A stretch of DNA of 64,000 nt from Chrysopilus asiliformis (GCA_964034945.1 OZ035962.1:112117234-112181233), one strand, 5' to 3'. Numbered from the stretch's first letter, positions 11,121 to 22,860 are shown. Translations and numbers: made by a program. The notes: a model not told the origin generated them from the sequence alone.

Positions 11121-12737
11121 CGTAACTCCGATGACAACACAATATTTTCACTACTTCGTCCTTGTAAAAATACCAGAAAGTCCTGCAAAAATGACTTGCT
11201 TATCCTTTTCCTCCGTAGTTTTCGGATTTTTTTTTCTTTTTTTGGGGTCGCTGAATCCGATTATGGCACTAAGAAGTCCGTAAGGATATCTCAAACGTAA
11301 GTGTATATAAGCGTAGCATAAGACAGGCGTCATTTTGGATTTTTAGTCATACTAATCAAAAAAAATGACTAAGAACGATAAATAGTTTTTTTTTATTTTA
11401 AGAAATCTGCCAAAAAGGAAAGAATAAGTCTTTGGGCGCGCTGTGTATCAGAAATAAAAACGAGATAAAAGCATAAAAAAATCACAAAATTGTTATCTCG
11501 CCTTTATTTGTAATTTTTTTGAAAAAAACTTTTTATTTTATATTTTAATTTTTAAGAGTTTGTAAATTTTAAACCAGTTGCCTGTTGTTTTGACTAACAT
11601 CGGAATCCTACAGCACAATTTATCTCCCAGTACAAAATCAATTAAAACTTTTCCGAAATGATAAAACGAATAGGGCATAATTCTTAAAGTTTTATAAAAG
11701 AACGACTAAATTGCAAAAGAATGATTAGATTCAAAGGAAAATTGTTAGATAAAATTGGATCATCAATTAAAGTGTTTAAAGACAGCTATTAAGTAATTTT
11801 TCATATAAAACAGTCTATAGATATTTCGTGTGAATTTTGTTGAACAACTTTTGTTTAGCCGAAGGCAAATATCTCGGTCATAATTTTGATAAACTTGATA
11901 CTTTTATCTGGAAAATTATATAATTTATTAGTCTCGAAAGATTTCTATTTTAATTAAATTAAATCAGATTCTAGGATTAAATATTTTCTCATTAAATTAA
12001 TAATGCTAAGAAATCCCATTGGAAAATTATGTTACAAAAACCAACAAACAAACCATTGGACTTTACCGAAAATTACATAGAAAAGAAGATGAAAAACCAA
12101 AAACCCGGAAAAAAAGAAGAATCTAACGAACTATGGGTGTTAATGAATGAGGATAGAAATATTTACACAACGAGATTCAAACATAATCAACCACATGAAA
12201 CGAGCTATATTGGTGACCTTCCTTGTGCCACCACCTAATGTAATTTATCCGGCCTCTCGTCATCTTTGGTCCCGCCCAGACATCCCTTTCGGGCATTGCT
12301 AATATTTTTAATCATTAGAAAGATAAACGTGCCTTGCTTATCTTATTGCTTTTCACCATTTTCTATACATTTTTGGTTATTTTAACGCATAGTTATGGAT
12401 CCTTTCGTAACATTGCCTTCATCACCCATCCCCCCCTCCCACTTCAGCCAATCATCTTCTATTTATGACCCCTCTGGCCACCTTCGCTCATTTGATAAAT
12501 GACTGTCAGCACTAAAATTAATTATGATAAATTAAATATTTGTTAAGAAGCCAAATAGCCACCTCTATGCAGATATTTAAAGAGAAATGAACAAGATAAA
12601 TTCGACGGCCATAATAATAAATATTTTTGCTAAAATTTAACCATCTCTCATCGATTATTTACCAATTTTGCTTTGTCATTTCATCGTCTATAGTAGATAT
12701 GTTACTTGTTATATATTTTGTACGATTATCTATATAT
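11121..12737. other. No recognised gene; one short shared repeat
   Basis: 11436-11510 shares 'gtatcagaaataaaaacgag' with 35890-35911 and has its own inverted partner ('ttatctcgcctttatttg'). A short ORF at 12029-12238 has no recognisable domain. The remainder is AT-rich and unassigned. Confidence 0.4.
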
Positions 12738-12993
12738 CGTCGGCTAAAAGTGAAATTGTGCTAAGTCCATTACACCAAATTTGACAGAAGAGCAATAAAA
12801 AACCTTGTTAAATCATTTTAATTTTCATTTAAAGAAAACAGAGTCTCATTTAAAGAAAACTGAGCCCAATTTTTCTCATTTAAAGAAAACTCAGTGTTAT
12901 TGAAAGAGGATTAAAACGATTTAACAAGGTTTTCATTGCTCTTCTGGAAAATTATACCAAATGGACTTAGCACAATTTCACTTTTAGCCGACG
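12738..12993. mobile_element. 256-bp MITE with long TIRs
   Basis: The ends begin CGTCGGCTAAAAGTGAAATT on both strands, and the inverted pairing runs about 85 bp with a few differences. 'atat' flanks each side and may be a 4-bp target duplication. The centre carries three copies of 'tcatttaaagaaaac' spaced across about 75 bp. No coding sequence; transposon class undetermined. Confidence 0.8.
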
Positions 12994-12997
12994 ATAT

Positions 12998-13732
12998 GTA
13001 AGTTTTGCCTGTGGCCAATGTCGACACACTTTATGGCTGTTTTATTAATAAATTTTAGGCAAAAGGCATTCAATGTTAAAATAATATTTTTTTGTTGTTA
13101 TTGAATTTTTTTTTGAATTCTTGTTTTCTCGTTTTTCAAAAGTCCTTTCTATGTCGGTTAAAATGAGTGAATATGAAAGCCATGAAAATCGATTTCGCAA
13201 CACCAACTGATTTATTATTTATTTGTCCATGTTTGAAATATTGCTTGTGCCTTGTCATATATTACTTTCCCAATTTACTTTAAAAATAACACACGTATTG
13301 AGAGATAACCTTCTGAAGGGCGAAAATTGGAAAACAAACTTGAAAATATTTTCATACCTTTGTGTTTTTGTACAATTCATAATAATATATGGTTGATGAT
13401 ATTCCGCAGTTGTGTTTCGGTTTATGAACTCACTTCATCCATGAAAGCTGTTCATAAACCCACACGTTAATAAATTGAAACAACTTCTTCCACATAAATC
13501 AATTAAAAATGAATTAATCCATTCCCAGTCCGGCTTTTAGAGGGTTGCCTTTAAGAGGGTATAAATTTTAAAATCATGGAACTTTATAGAAATAAAACAA
13601 TTTTTCATTTTTAGAACTTTTTAAAAAAAAAAAAAAATTTGTTAGGATTTGGCCTTTAAAATAAAAGCAAGATAAAAGCATATTAACTTTAATGTCGATT
13701 ATTTGTGAGGCCAACTCCCCACGTAAATTCTC
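12998..13732. other. No recognised gene or repeat family
   Basis: AT-rich sequence with short frames only. Nothing assignable was seen. Confidence 0.35.
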
Positions 13733-14262
13733 ATACTCTATATGATAACTCATATAGAAGTATATTAGATTTAGTATACTCTTTCTAAGGTATCGAACCA
13801 ATCATCGGACACAAAAATGAACTACACCAGGGTGTTAGGGATGTCAAAAGATATTGATTTCCGCATTCCCGTCTGTCTGTCTATCTGTCTCTTTGTCCCT
13901 GAACAATACAGAACAATGAAGGCTACACTCAGAAAAATGGAGGCTAACTCGACGACCTACATACGGCGTAATTGGCCTCGGGCAGGAAAATTTAGCCTAT
14001 GCGAGGCGCGCGTTCACCTGCATGAGGGAAAGTAAAACTTGTGTTGACCTGTGGCCGGAGAAATTCTGAAATTAAGCCACGAGCAGGTGAAGTAGGGCAT
14101 TGGGAGCTGCACGAGTTGACCTTAGATAGGCATTTCGAGGATGTAATGTCATGTAATGGAAACCTCTGTCAGCCAGCTAGAGGTCAGAGTTAACCTGACA
14201 AAAAGTTGACCTGACATTTTTCTGAGTGTAAGTTCTTGAATGGCAAAATCGTTTCGAATACA
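13733..14262 (+). mobile_element. Family H2 element, copy a, 3'-truncated and split by MITE M1
   Basis: Starts ATACTCTATATGA, followed by 'tatattagatttagtatac', 'aatgaactacaccagggtgt' and a GTCT block at 13870-13895. M1 interrupts it, and H2 sequence resumes as 'agttcttgaatggc'. The stem-loop end of H2 is missing, so the copy is truncated. The right limit is approximate. Confidence 0.65.
13926..14228 (+). mobile_element. CACTCAG MITE, copy M1, inserted in H2-a
   Basis: Ends are CACTCAGAAAAATG and its inverse, flanked by TA on both sides. Removing the element and one TA gives 'aaggctaagttcttgaa', which matches intact H2-b at about 32266-32282, so the TA duplication is confirmed by an empty paralogous site. 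No coding sequence; class undetermined. Confidence 0.9.
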
Positions 14263-14541
14263 GACCACCGTCCTTATAAACAGTCCTTGACACAATTTTC
14301 CTTCTCTTTATTATTCTTTTTCTTCTCGAAAATTTCTGCTAAAATTCCAAATCAATCGGTCGACCTTTTTCGAAGGAAAAGGCTCAGAAGCAATTGAAAA
14401 TACTTTACTTCGTACTGCGCACTTCGTATAAGAAAGTAAAAATTGGTCATAAAAAGCTTTTTGGCTAACCCACGTACCATTCCTTTATTTATGTTTAACA
14501 CAGGTCGACCAAAACTGACTTTTTTTATGCACTTAATCTTA

Positions 14542-14711
14542 AGGCCTGTGTCCACATGGAAGTTTATTTGCAGAAGTTGCTTCTAGAAGATATTTCTGGT
14601 GTCACAACTTCTAGAAGTTCACTTGCAGTTAGTGTTTCTACGGGAAAAACTTCCAGAAGTCTCTGCTAGAAGCGACTTCTGCAAGTAAAACTTCCATGTG
14701 GACACAGGCCT
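14542..14711. mobile_element. 170-bp palindromic MITE, PIF/Harbinger-like
   Basis: TIRs begin AGGCCTGTGTCCACATGGAA on both strands and pair for about 45 bp. TTA flanks both sides (14539-14541 and 14712-14714), the target duplication expected of PIF/Harbinger elements. Repeated 'cttctagaagt' words fill the middle. No coding sequence. Confidence 0.8.
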
Positions 14712-14714
14712 TTA

Positions 14715-16238
14715 GAGTTTTTTTTTTGATTTTGGTTTTGAATCTGGAAGTAATTTGGCTAGGTCAGCTTTAATTAAAAAAAAATTCGGTATTAATATAT
14801 CACCCTCCGTATCTTCGAAAGCTAGAGCCAACCCAGCCAAAAATTAGATATGTATCGAATGGATCAAAATGACTGTCTGCCTGTGTAATGTTTTTACTTA
14901 TAACGTAATGAATTAAATATCAAAACACAATTTCCTGCTTTTAGAAGCTCAAAATTAGATCCAAAGATTCTTTTCCTGGCACTTTCTATTAATAATGATG
15001 AAATTTATTTGGCACTTGCAATATTTATTAGAAATTTTACTATATTTAGCTATTGATTGATTGTGAACATTGATTTGAAGGTTAGAAATAGATTTGGTAA
15101 ATGAAATCAAAAATTCTCGATTTGTTTTTTTCTGTTATTGACTGTCGGCTCAATTTATACATCAAACAAGATTTCGAGAGGGCCAAAAAAAAATTGGGTG
15201 GGATTCCTAAAACAAGTCCATTATAAAATATTGTTGTAAATATTTTCATCATACTGTATTGAAATTATGATTCAACTTTCATGCACAAAACAACAAAATA
15301 ATGAATTTTTTAATTGAAACTAGCCTTTCCAAGTAATAAACAATCCAAGCACCATTTAAATGTTAAGTTTTTGCTATTTAAATGTTGACCTTTATTTTGA
15401 AATCTGTTCTTCCTTTCCGGTTATTACTTGCACAAATTTTCTTTAGGTTTTAATAAAACTTTCTACATTTCTGCAGAACTCACAATCGTGCTTGATAAAT
15501 AATTTCAGTTGTTAGTTTAACAATTAAATTATTCCAGTTTATAATTAAGTCTATTAAGGAATTGACAGATTTTGGTTTATACCTCAGAAACTCTGCGGTT
15601 AAAATCGTGTTTCACATAAATATTTCTGTACCTTCTAACTATATACAATATAAATTGTATTTTGAACTAATATAGCAACTTCTATTCGTAAATAAATGGC
15701 AGCCGAGTGGTGTCAAGTGAATAGTAGGTATCCTTGAAGTCCTTGACAAAGTCAGAGTGTCCGTATTAATAAATTACTATAAGCAGATTTGCATGTGAAT
15801 GATGGACGAAAAACCAATTCATTGAATCGCCTTCCTTCGATATGAACCTTGAAAATGTTAAATTATGGGAAATGTTGAGGTATTACCCTTTACGTTTTCC
15901 GGAAATATTGCCAGCTACCGAGTGTTTGGTTAGCATTTAAAGGACATATGGAGAACATAAGTGCATGTAAAACTCTATTTCTACACTGGCATCATATTGA
16001 TTATATTTGCGATGCTGTCCGAGGAGCATATCTTGATCAGGGTCAAATCTTGTAGGACAACGGAAAATATACATCATACTCAGTCTGTACGTTTGTTGAA
16101 ACGATTAATGGGTGTTACGAGAGTATTGAGAGCAAATTAATTTCAACCGGACCAGCGTTAATGTTTTGGAGTGCACAAAAGATATATTTGGAGAAAATTC
16201 ATTTGCCGAGACTCTTACGTCGGTGGACAAAATTGATA
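14715..16238. other. No recognised gene or repeat family
   Basis: AT-rich unassigned sequence without long frames. Confidence 0.35.
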
Positions 16239-16241
16239 TGT

Positions 16242-16692
16242 TACATTGAATATGTACAAATATAGAAGAATAATGATTAGTTTTCACCTCGGGCCGATGG
16301 TGGCGATAGTGAGGCTAATAATCGTTCTTTCTCTCTCATTTTTATGTAATATTGTAGCTTTTAGTTTAGATTCAAATTGAGAATTTCCCCACAACTATCC
16401 CGGACCAAAAAGCACGCACACATTTAAGAAGCAAAGCGGTGTTGCGTTGATTCTTATGGTGTCATACGAGGAATGAACTGAACACGTACAGCACACAATG
16501 ATAAACCGCGATCATTGCGATTACAAATTTCCCATTGTGCTTAAAGTTTTAGGGTATTTTAGTTAATACACATACCTAAGCTTTAAGTTTGGGGGATTTT
16601 TATTTAATACTTGAACCGCAGACACTATCGCCACCATCGGCCCAAGGTGAAAACTAATCATTATTCTTCTATATTTGTACATATTCAATGTA
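16242..16692. mobile_element. 451-bp element with 70-bp inverted repeats
   Basis: Arms 16242-16311 and 16623-16692 are reverse complements with a single mismatch over 70 bases. They begin TACATTGAATATGTAC. The loop is about 311 bp of unrecognised AT-rich sequence. TGT lies directly outside both arms and may be a 3-bp target duplication. It could be a foldback/MITE-type element or a local inverted duplication. Confidence 0.75.
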
Positions 16693-16729
16693 TGTTACCA
16701 TGTTTCATCCATCACGAAGACGCTCATTA

Positions 16730-17110
16730 AGGCGGGGTTTTTCGAAGTTTCACACCTAAGGGTGCAAATGGAGGGCGTATAAAGGGTGGTGTTATAAAAC
16801 ATTGATTTTTGCGATGAAGCTTGCTCGTGGGTTTTCGGGGTCGCTAACCACGAATCTGGTCTTGGAATTTCACAATTAGAATCGGAAGGTCATGTAAGGA
16901 TAATATTATTTTTTCTCATTTTCCCTCTGGAAAACTGGCATTAAGGGGTTTTTGGTGTCGCTTATTATGAATCCGTTACCAGATTTCCGAAATGTTAGAT
17001 GACATATTCAAGATGGCGTATCCAAGATGGCGGATGCAAAAATAAAAAATCGTGATAATTTCGCTTATGGTGGGGTTTTTGGGGTCTTTATTATTAACGA
17101 TATTCTTATT
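16730..17110 (+). repeat. Degenerate 'ggggtttttggggtcgct' repeats
   Basis: Diverged units share 'cattaaggggtttttgg', 'gtcgct(t/a)a' and 'atgaatc', followed by 'aagatggcg' words at about 17011-17034. A related phrase ('ttggggtcgctgaatccgat') occurs at 11243. Probably an old interspersed repeat. Confidence 0.45.
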
Positions 17111-17151
17111 TTTCACAGCTCTTTCATTTAACAAAATTAAAATCCAATTTA

Positions 17152-17685
17152 AACATAACAAAAGCAATTATTGAAAACCCGTATGGTGTTTTAAGTGAAT
17201 GGCGAACAGTTTTATCAAAATTCCACTATGAGATCAAACTTTCCAATAAGATTTTTTAAAATTTATTCCAATCGGATTTGGATGTATGGGAGTTTTATGT
17301 AGAATCATATCCTAAACAACTTTTGTTCTTGGACTTTTTAGATAAGATGCACTTATTTTGAGATATTCACAAAAAACGTTTTCGTTTGTATGGGGGGTAG
17401 CCCCCCTAATAGACCATTTTTGCCCTTAGCCTCGCATTTTACGAACTTAGCCTCGCATTTTACGAAAAACGGATCTGCGCAAAATTTCAAGTCTGTAGCT
17501 CAATCCGTGCGCCCGCAATCCGCGCCACAGACGGACGAACAGACGGACGGACATGCTAAATTTAACTTTTTTTATCATTCTAAACACACTGGTGTAATTC
17601 ATTTTTGTATGTGTGATGACAGGATCTTGGCGTTACAAACGGTAAGGCAAAGTTAATATACCCTTTGGTTTCACGATACGGGTAT
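17152..17685 (-). mobile_element. Family H1 element, copy b
   Basis: Right end (element 5') ATACCCGTATCGTGA, left inverted copy ACCCGTATGGTG, GTCY block of only 26 bp at 17527-17552, and the AACATAACAAAAGC tail at the left. The stem-loop is lost: the tail runs almost directly into the inverted repeat. A small local duplication ('ttagcctcgcattttacgaa') is also present near 17430. Confidence 0.75.
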
Positions 17686-20147
17686 AAAAACTTTCTTTGG
17701 CGAGGGTAAAATTTTGAAAAACTTTTTTTTTCTAATATTTAAAGATATTAAACCCTTAACACCTTTCTTCCCTTCCCCAATGCTTCTCTTTGCTATTCTG
17801 TGATTCAAACTCAATTACTAATCAAAACTTCTAGAAAACTTTTGAGTATCACTTTGTGGGCAATTTTAACTAGTTTTTCAAAACCCCATTAAATATCTAC
17901 TATCCAAGAATTTTATATTTGTTTACAATTTATTTTATTGTTTTTAAATTGCTAATAACATCACACTTTATTTCTGTCCATTTGAAATTCTCTGCTGTGT
18001 GTAGGATGAGTTAAGATAAAATTAGAGGATTATTAGACTACTGCATTAGAGTAAAGCTAGGTATATCAGAACATCGATTTAATGATGTGTTAATCATTAG
18101 GTTTCGAATGAACCTGCAATCATTTTATTAAAAACTTTTCCTTTGATCTTAACTGGTGTCTAATGTGGTATCTAAAAAATTTCAACTCAAAATCACGAAA
18201 AAAAAACTTTAATATTCTCACTGAGTTGGAAAGGACGGAATGATTCTTGAACGGATGGAATGTTTAAGTGCATGAATATATAAATAAGATTTAGATAAGT
18301 ACACATAATGATGTTAATCTTATTAAGCAAAAGGAAAAAGCAAAAAAAAAACTTTTAATCACACGCGACTAAAATTTGTCGTCATATAGAAGAAGCCATT
18401 TAAGCCAAAGTGTGCTGGATTTAAATCCGCCATTGAACGCTATTACGTCCATTAAATTATTAATTTATCGCCATCAAAAACATTTTAGATGTGAGTTTCC
18501 TCTACCATTTTGAATATCTCAACATTTACATATCACCAACTGAAACTCAGAAATTCTTACAACCCATGCGTTTCCCTATTCGATAAATCCACCTCCTCCA
18601 ACTGAACATAAAGCTAACATAATAATATCAAAGTGTACACCTAACCTATCTTTATGTTCATGTTTCACAAATTGTCAGTGGAGTTAAAATGTGAAAGCAA
18701 GTGGGCAACGTCATAAAGTAAGTAGTCAATTAGTAGATTATTAACACTACCAGCAATCCGATTATGTTGCACTCACTTAGCCAAATTAACTCCAAATTAA
18801 CTAATTTTAATGGGTTTAATGTTAAGAAATTTATTTCAGTATTTTTCGATTTACACTTTGCGTGTAAAAATTGGAACAAAAAAAATCCAGAAAATCAGTA
18901 AATTTACCATAAATTATATCAAGAGACTTTTTAAGTTTAAACGAAGAAGAAACAAATACATTTTCAGAATCCGGCTGATGGCTACTGGCAAGAAATTTAA
19001 ATCAAAATAACAATTTCCGTTAATGTGGACATTAGTGTCAGTGTGATTGATCTGATGACATTTCTCAAAGTGATTTATGTTTTAAAAAGGAGCCAGATTT
19101 AAAATGAAATGCGAAAAAAAATTTATAAAGAACAGATAAAGAAAATGTACAAGCGAATGGCGCTCACGGACATACCACAAATAAGGGAGAATATACGATG
19201 GTAAACCGTTTTGTAAAAATTAAATATTGGTGGACAATTAAATATGTATATAGAGATCTGTTTTCTTATTGAATTTTCGAACTTTAGGATAACATCATAG
19301 ATAATAGAAAATTTAGAATTATAACAGCTTTCTTATCATTTTAAATTTATAAAGATACCTCTGCCAATTTAGCGATGAACCCAATGAAATGTGAGACGAT
19401 CTCTGAAGTCTAGGGCCAGAACTACCACTCAGTGAGTTATCATTACTACACTTTCTGACGCTTCAGCTACCTCTTCACCACAACGATGGGCTACCATAAC
19501 CTGACAACTACAAAAGTATTGCCAGGCTGGCAGATTAGAACTCAGTCGGGGATTTCGACTGTTACAGAATCATATGAGAGTTTGCTGACTAATTCTGAGA
19601 CTAGTAAAAAATATTGTTGTTTGATAATTATTTTGTTCCATCTGAGAAGAAATTACGCCAGAATCTGAAAAGAAATTCCACCAGAAAAAATTTGTGGAAA
19701 TTTTTTTTGATTCCAAAAACGGATAAAATTCACGGAGAAATTTCAGAAAAAACCAAAACTGCAAATGGCCATGAAAAGCCAAAAAAAAAAATGATGGGTA
19801 GGATAAAATATTTGAGATAAAATATAAAATATTAAGCAACTATGTTATTTGTGGCAAAATTTTCCAATCATTTTGTAGAACCACTGGTAACAAGATTAAA
19901 ATCCCTGATCTTGAGACAGATTGAGAACCTTTACTGAGAGACGGTTGAAGAGAGTAAGCAGCCAGTCAGGGTGGGAGAACTGACCTACTTGTGTGGAGTA
20001 GCGTTAGAATTGATCCGAAGGGCATCCTGACTGGTTTTCTGCTACAATTTTCACTCTGGGCTCATTCTTTTAGAGCATTTCTCCTCAGAAAATATGAACC
20101 AAAATTTTAGCACAATCAGTCGAACTGTTTTCAAAAGCAAAAAACCG
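17686..20147. other. No recognised gene or repeat family
   Basis: AT-rich with short frames only (for example 18810-19010, lysine/arginine-rich, no domain). No tandem arrays or TIR pairs were noticed. 'atcagtcgaactgttttcaa' at 20116-20135 is a degenerate form of the module that accompanies GTCY blocks elsewhere. Confidence 0.35.
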
Positions 20148-20293
20148 GCTGTCCATAAAAAACGTCACAGTTTCAGTTGTTGATGGAGGGGTGGTGGGTC
20201 TGGGGTAATGCTAACATAAACACAAAAAGTTTGAAAAAGTAAGCGCAGGAATATTCAAAGTCTTAAATTGGCGTCACGTATTTTATGGACAGC
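20148..20293. mobile_element. MITE-like element with GCTGTCCATAAAA ends
   Basis: 'gctgtccataaaaaacgtcac' (20148-20168) pairs with 'gtcacgtattttatggacagc' (20273-20293) with few mismatches. Half-copies with related ends occur near 26888-26905 and 39168-39185. No coding sequence and no clear target duplication. Confidence 0.55.
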
Positions 20294-21205
20294 TCCTTCT
20301 TAGAATTTTATGAAATACTTAAAATCAATTCAGACTTCGGATATCGGTTCTCTGCGATAGACTCTCCCCTATTGAAAACCAAACATGTCGACAATATCAG
20401 GATTATCAATTGGATTTGCGCATTCAGGTGAACTATAAAAATTCATTTAACGTAAAGAATTTTTTAAATGGTCGATTATCATCAAATTAATTGCCTGTTT
20501 CGATGAAAACGAAGACGTCAGACTGGTTGATACACCAAATTACTTACGCCCATCGGACACAGAGGTAAACTAAAAAAAAAATATTTGAAAAAAAAATACA
20601 AACTCCCCAGTTTCACTTCTTGAAAACAGATTTGATATGGGGCTATCAAAATAGGTTAATTATATCTATCGGACGGTTGTGGAAGGCTCCTTACTTAAGA
20701 AAAGTTTTTTTTTGTTCTGTTTATCTTAGCGGAACCTTTAAGAAGCTTCTTCATTTAATTAAATTGAATTTTTCAATTTAATTTATCTGTTGTTGATTTT
20801 TAAGGGGCGATTACTGACTGTTTTATATTGGACTTCGTTTATTTGTGAGACTTTTTTTAAGATAATTTTTTTGTTTCATTTCATTAAAATAAATCGATAA
20901 TACTAGTTGTGTCTCTCTTCTAAGGATTTTAAATTGTTTCATGTCTATCTATAGAAAAGATAAAGGCGAACTTTGAAAGTTTAATACATTTAAAAGTTTC
21001 CATTGATAAGTAAAGAGAAGTAAGTTAAACTTAGATTATCTAACAAGGACGAAAAAGTTTTATTTAGTTCAAAATGGGAACTTTCTTTCGACTAACTGGT
21101 TTGTAATTAAAAACTGTCAAAAATTTAAATATACTTTCGACACAAAAAGAATATTCAGGTCCACCTTTTTTAGATGTGATATTGTAACATTTTCATTGTA
21201 TCAAA
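20294..21205. other. No recognised gene or repeat family
   Basis: AT-rich unassigned sequence. Confidence 0.35.
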
Positions 21206-21252
21206 GATGTCCAATCTTTTTAAGAGTTAAAAACTTAAAAAGATTGGACATC
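21206..21252. repeat. Perfect 19-bp hairpin with 9-nt loop
   Basis: GATGTCCAATCTTTTTAAG and its exact reverse complement flank the loop 'agttaaaaa'. The flanks are not repeated elsewhere in the window. It could be a small foldback or a structured transcript; arms this short are below the usual animal pre-miRNA length. Confidence 0.7.
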
Positions 21253-21381
21253 CTTCATATTTTAATTTCATTAAGTTTGTGTTTTAAACTAGTTCTTTCA
21301 GTTCTGTGGAGTAGGAGTCAGAGGCGAGACCTTGGTAGCCGGAGACGGAGTCGGAGAAAATTTATCGACGTCTATTAACCA

Positions 21382-21653
21382 CACTCAGAAAAATGGAGGC
21401 TAACTCGACGACCTACATACGGCGTAATTGGCCTCGGGCAGGCGCGCGTTCGCCTGCATGTGGGCAAGTAAAACTGAGTTGACCTGTGGTCGGAGAAATT
21501 CTGAAATTAAGCCACCAGCAGGTGAAGTAGGGCATTGGGAGCTGCACGAGTTGACCTTAGATAGGTTAACTCTGACCGCTAGCTGGCTTACAGAAACCTC
21601 TGCAAGGTCAGAGGTAACCTGACAAAAAGTTGACCTGGACATTTTTCTGAGTG
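21382..21653 (+). mobile_element. CACTCAG MITE, copy M2
   Basis: Same ends and interior as M1 ('ctcgacgacctacatacggc' near the start, 'ttgacctggacatttttctg' at the end), flanked by CA on both sides rather than TA. Frames across it are artefacts of the MITE sequence. Confidence 0.9.
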
Positions 21654-21655
21654 CA

Positions 21656-22137
21656 CTCTCTTAGTTTATTGTGCCTTTTAGATTTAAGGTTTGAGGTGAT
21701 TTCATGATTTTTTTTAATCAAAGGGGTCGGAGTTAAAAGCTACCAAGTTTCAAGCGAAAATAAACTTCAGTTTACGAAGTTTTCTAAATGTAACTGCGAA
21801 AATACCCATTAAGAAATTTGTGTCGTAGGCAATTTTTTTGAGATAAATGTGCTTTAGGTGAAAATTCAGCATATTTGGTTATCACCGAATGAATCATAAC
21901 GCAGAATTGAATAATCCGGAACAAAATTCAGTTTCCGGGACGCCAGGACAATATACCTTAATCTGGAACTGTCTGGGATATTCCGGAGCGTATGAACTTA
22001 CTCCACTTTCCTGCTATCTCCTGAAATCGTAAAGTAGGTACTTGATAAAGATCTAGCAAATTCATCACCAACTCTTCTCTGCATAAACCCTCTCTCCAGG
22101 TATCTCTTCACAAACATTTATGTCGTAATGACATTTA
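21656..22137. other. No recognised gene or repeat family
   Basis: AT-rich unassigned sequence. 'caggacaatatacc…gtctgggatattccgga' resembles the R-family wording loosely but is not a clear copy. Confidence 0.3.
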
Positions 22138-22138
22138 T

Positions 22139-22299
22139 GCAGGGTGACCATACATCCCGGATTAGCAGGGATGGTCCTGGACTTTAGCATGTTGCCCCCG
22201 CGTCTCGGAAACTGAAATTTTGTCTCGGATTATTCAATTTAGTGTTGTGAGTTAATATTCATTTACAAATTCGACCTTTCTCACTCACGGCGCGTTTTT
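22139..22299 (+). mobile_element. Family R fragment, copy R1, cut by H1-c
   Basis: Begins CAGGGTGACCATACATCCCG and contains 'gtctcggaaactgaaatttt' and 'cggattattcaatttag', shared with R3 and R4. H1-c interrupts it. R-like words ('agcgcatttttcaaaatg') resume after 22860. Confidence 0.65.
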
Positions 22300-22860
22300 A
22301 TACCCGTATGGTGAAACCAAAGGGTATATTAACTTTGCTTTACCGTTTGTAACGCCAAGATCCCGTCATCACACACAAAAATGAATTACACCAGTGTGTT
22401 TAGAATGATAAAAAAATTGAATTTTCCATGTCCGTCCGTCTGTCTGTCTGTCTGTCCGTCCATCCGTCCGTCTGTGGCGCGGATTGCGGGCGCACGGATT
22501 GAGCTACACACTTGAAATTTTGCGCAGATCCCTTTTTTGTAAAATGCGAGGCTAATTTCGTTCATGGGAAAAAATGGACCATTAGGGGGGGTACCCCCCA
22601 TACGAATGAAAACGTTTTTTGTAAATATCGAAAAAACGGTGCATCTCATCAAAAAAGTCCAAGAATAAAAGTTATTTAGGATATGATTCTACATAAAACT
22701 CCCATACATCAAAATCCGATTGGAATAAATTTTAAAAAATCTTATTGGAAAGTTTTACTTCGAAGTGGAATTTTGGTACAACTGTTCGAATTTTGATACG
22801 AATATCACCATACGGGTCTCCAATGATTGCCAGATTGGCAATTATAGCTTTTGTTATGTT
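22300..22860 (+). mobile_element. Family H1 element, copy c
   Basis: An intact structural copy: ATACCCGTATGGTGA at 22300, GTCY block 22430-22475, 'cacttgaaattttgcgcaga', inverted TCACCATACGGGT at 22805-22817, stem-loop ATTGCC-AGATT-GGCAAT at 22825-22841, and tail ending TTATGTT at 22860. The flanks are T on both sides, compatible with insertion between two Ts. No coding sequence. Confidence 0.8.

Noticed and set aside
21400..21642. ORFs on both strands in the CACTCAG MITEs (also 54642-54925)
   Set aside because: They recur only because the MITE recurs, have no domains, and are broken in M1 and M3.
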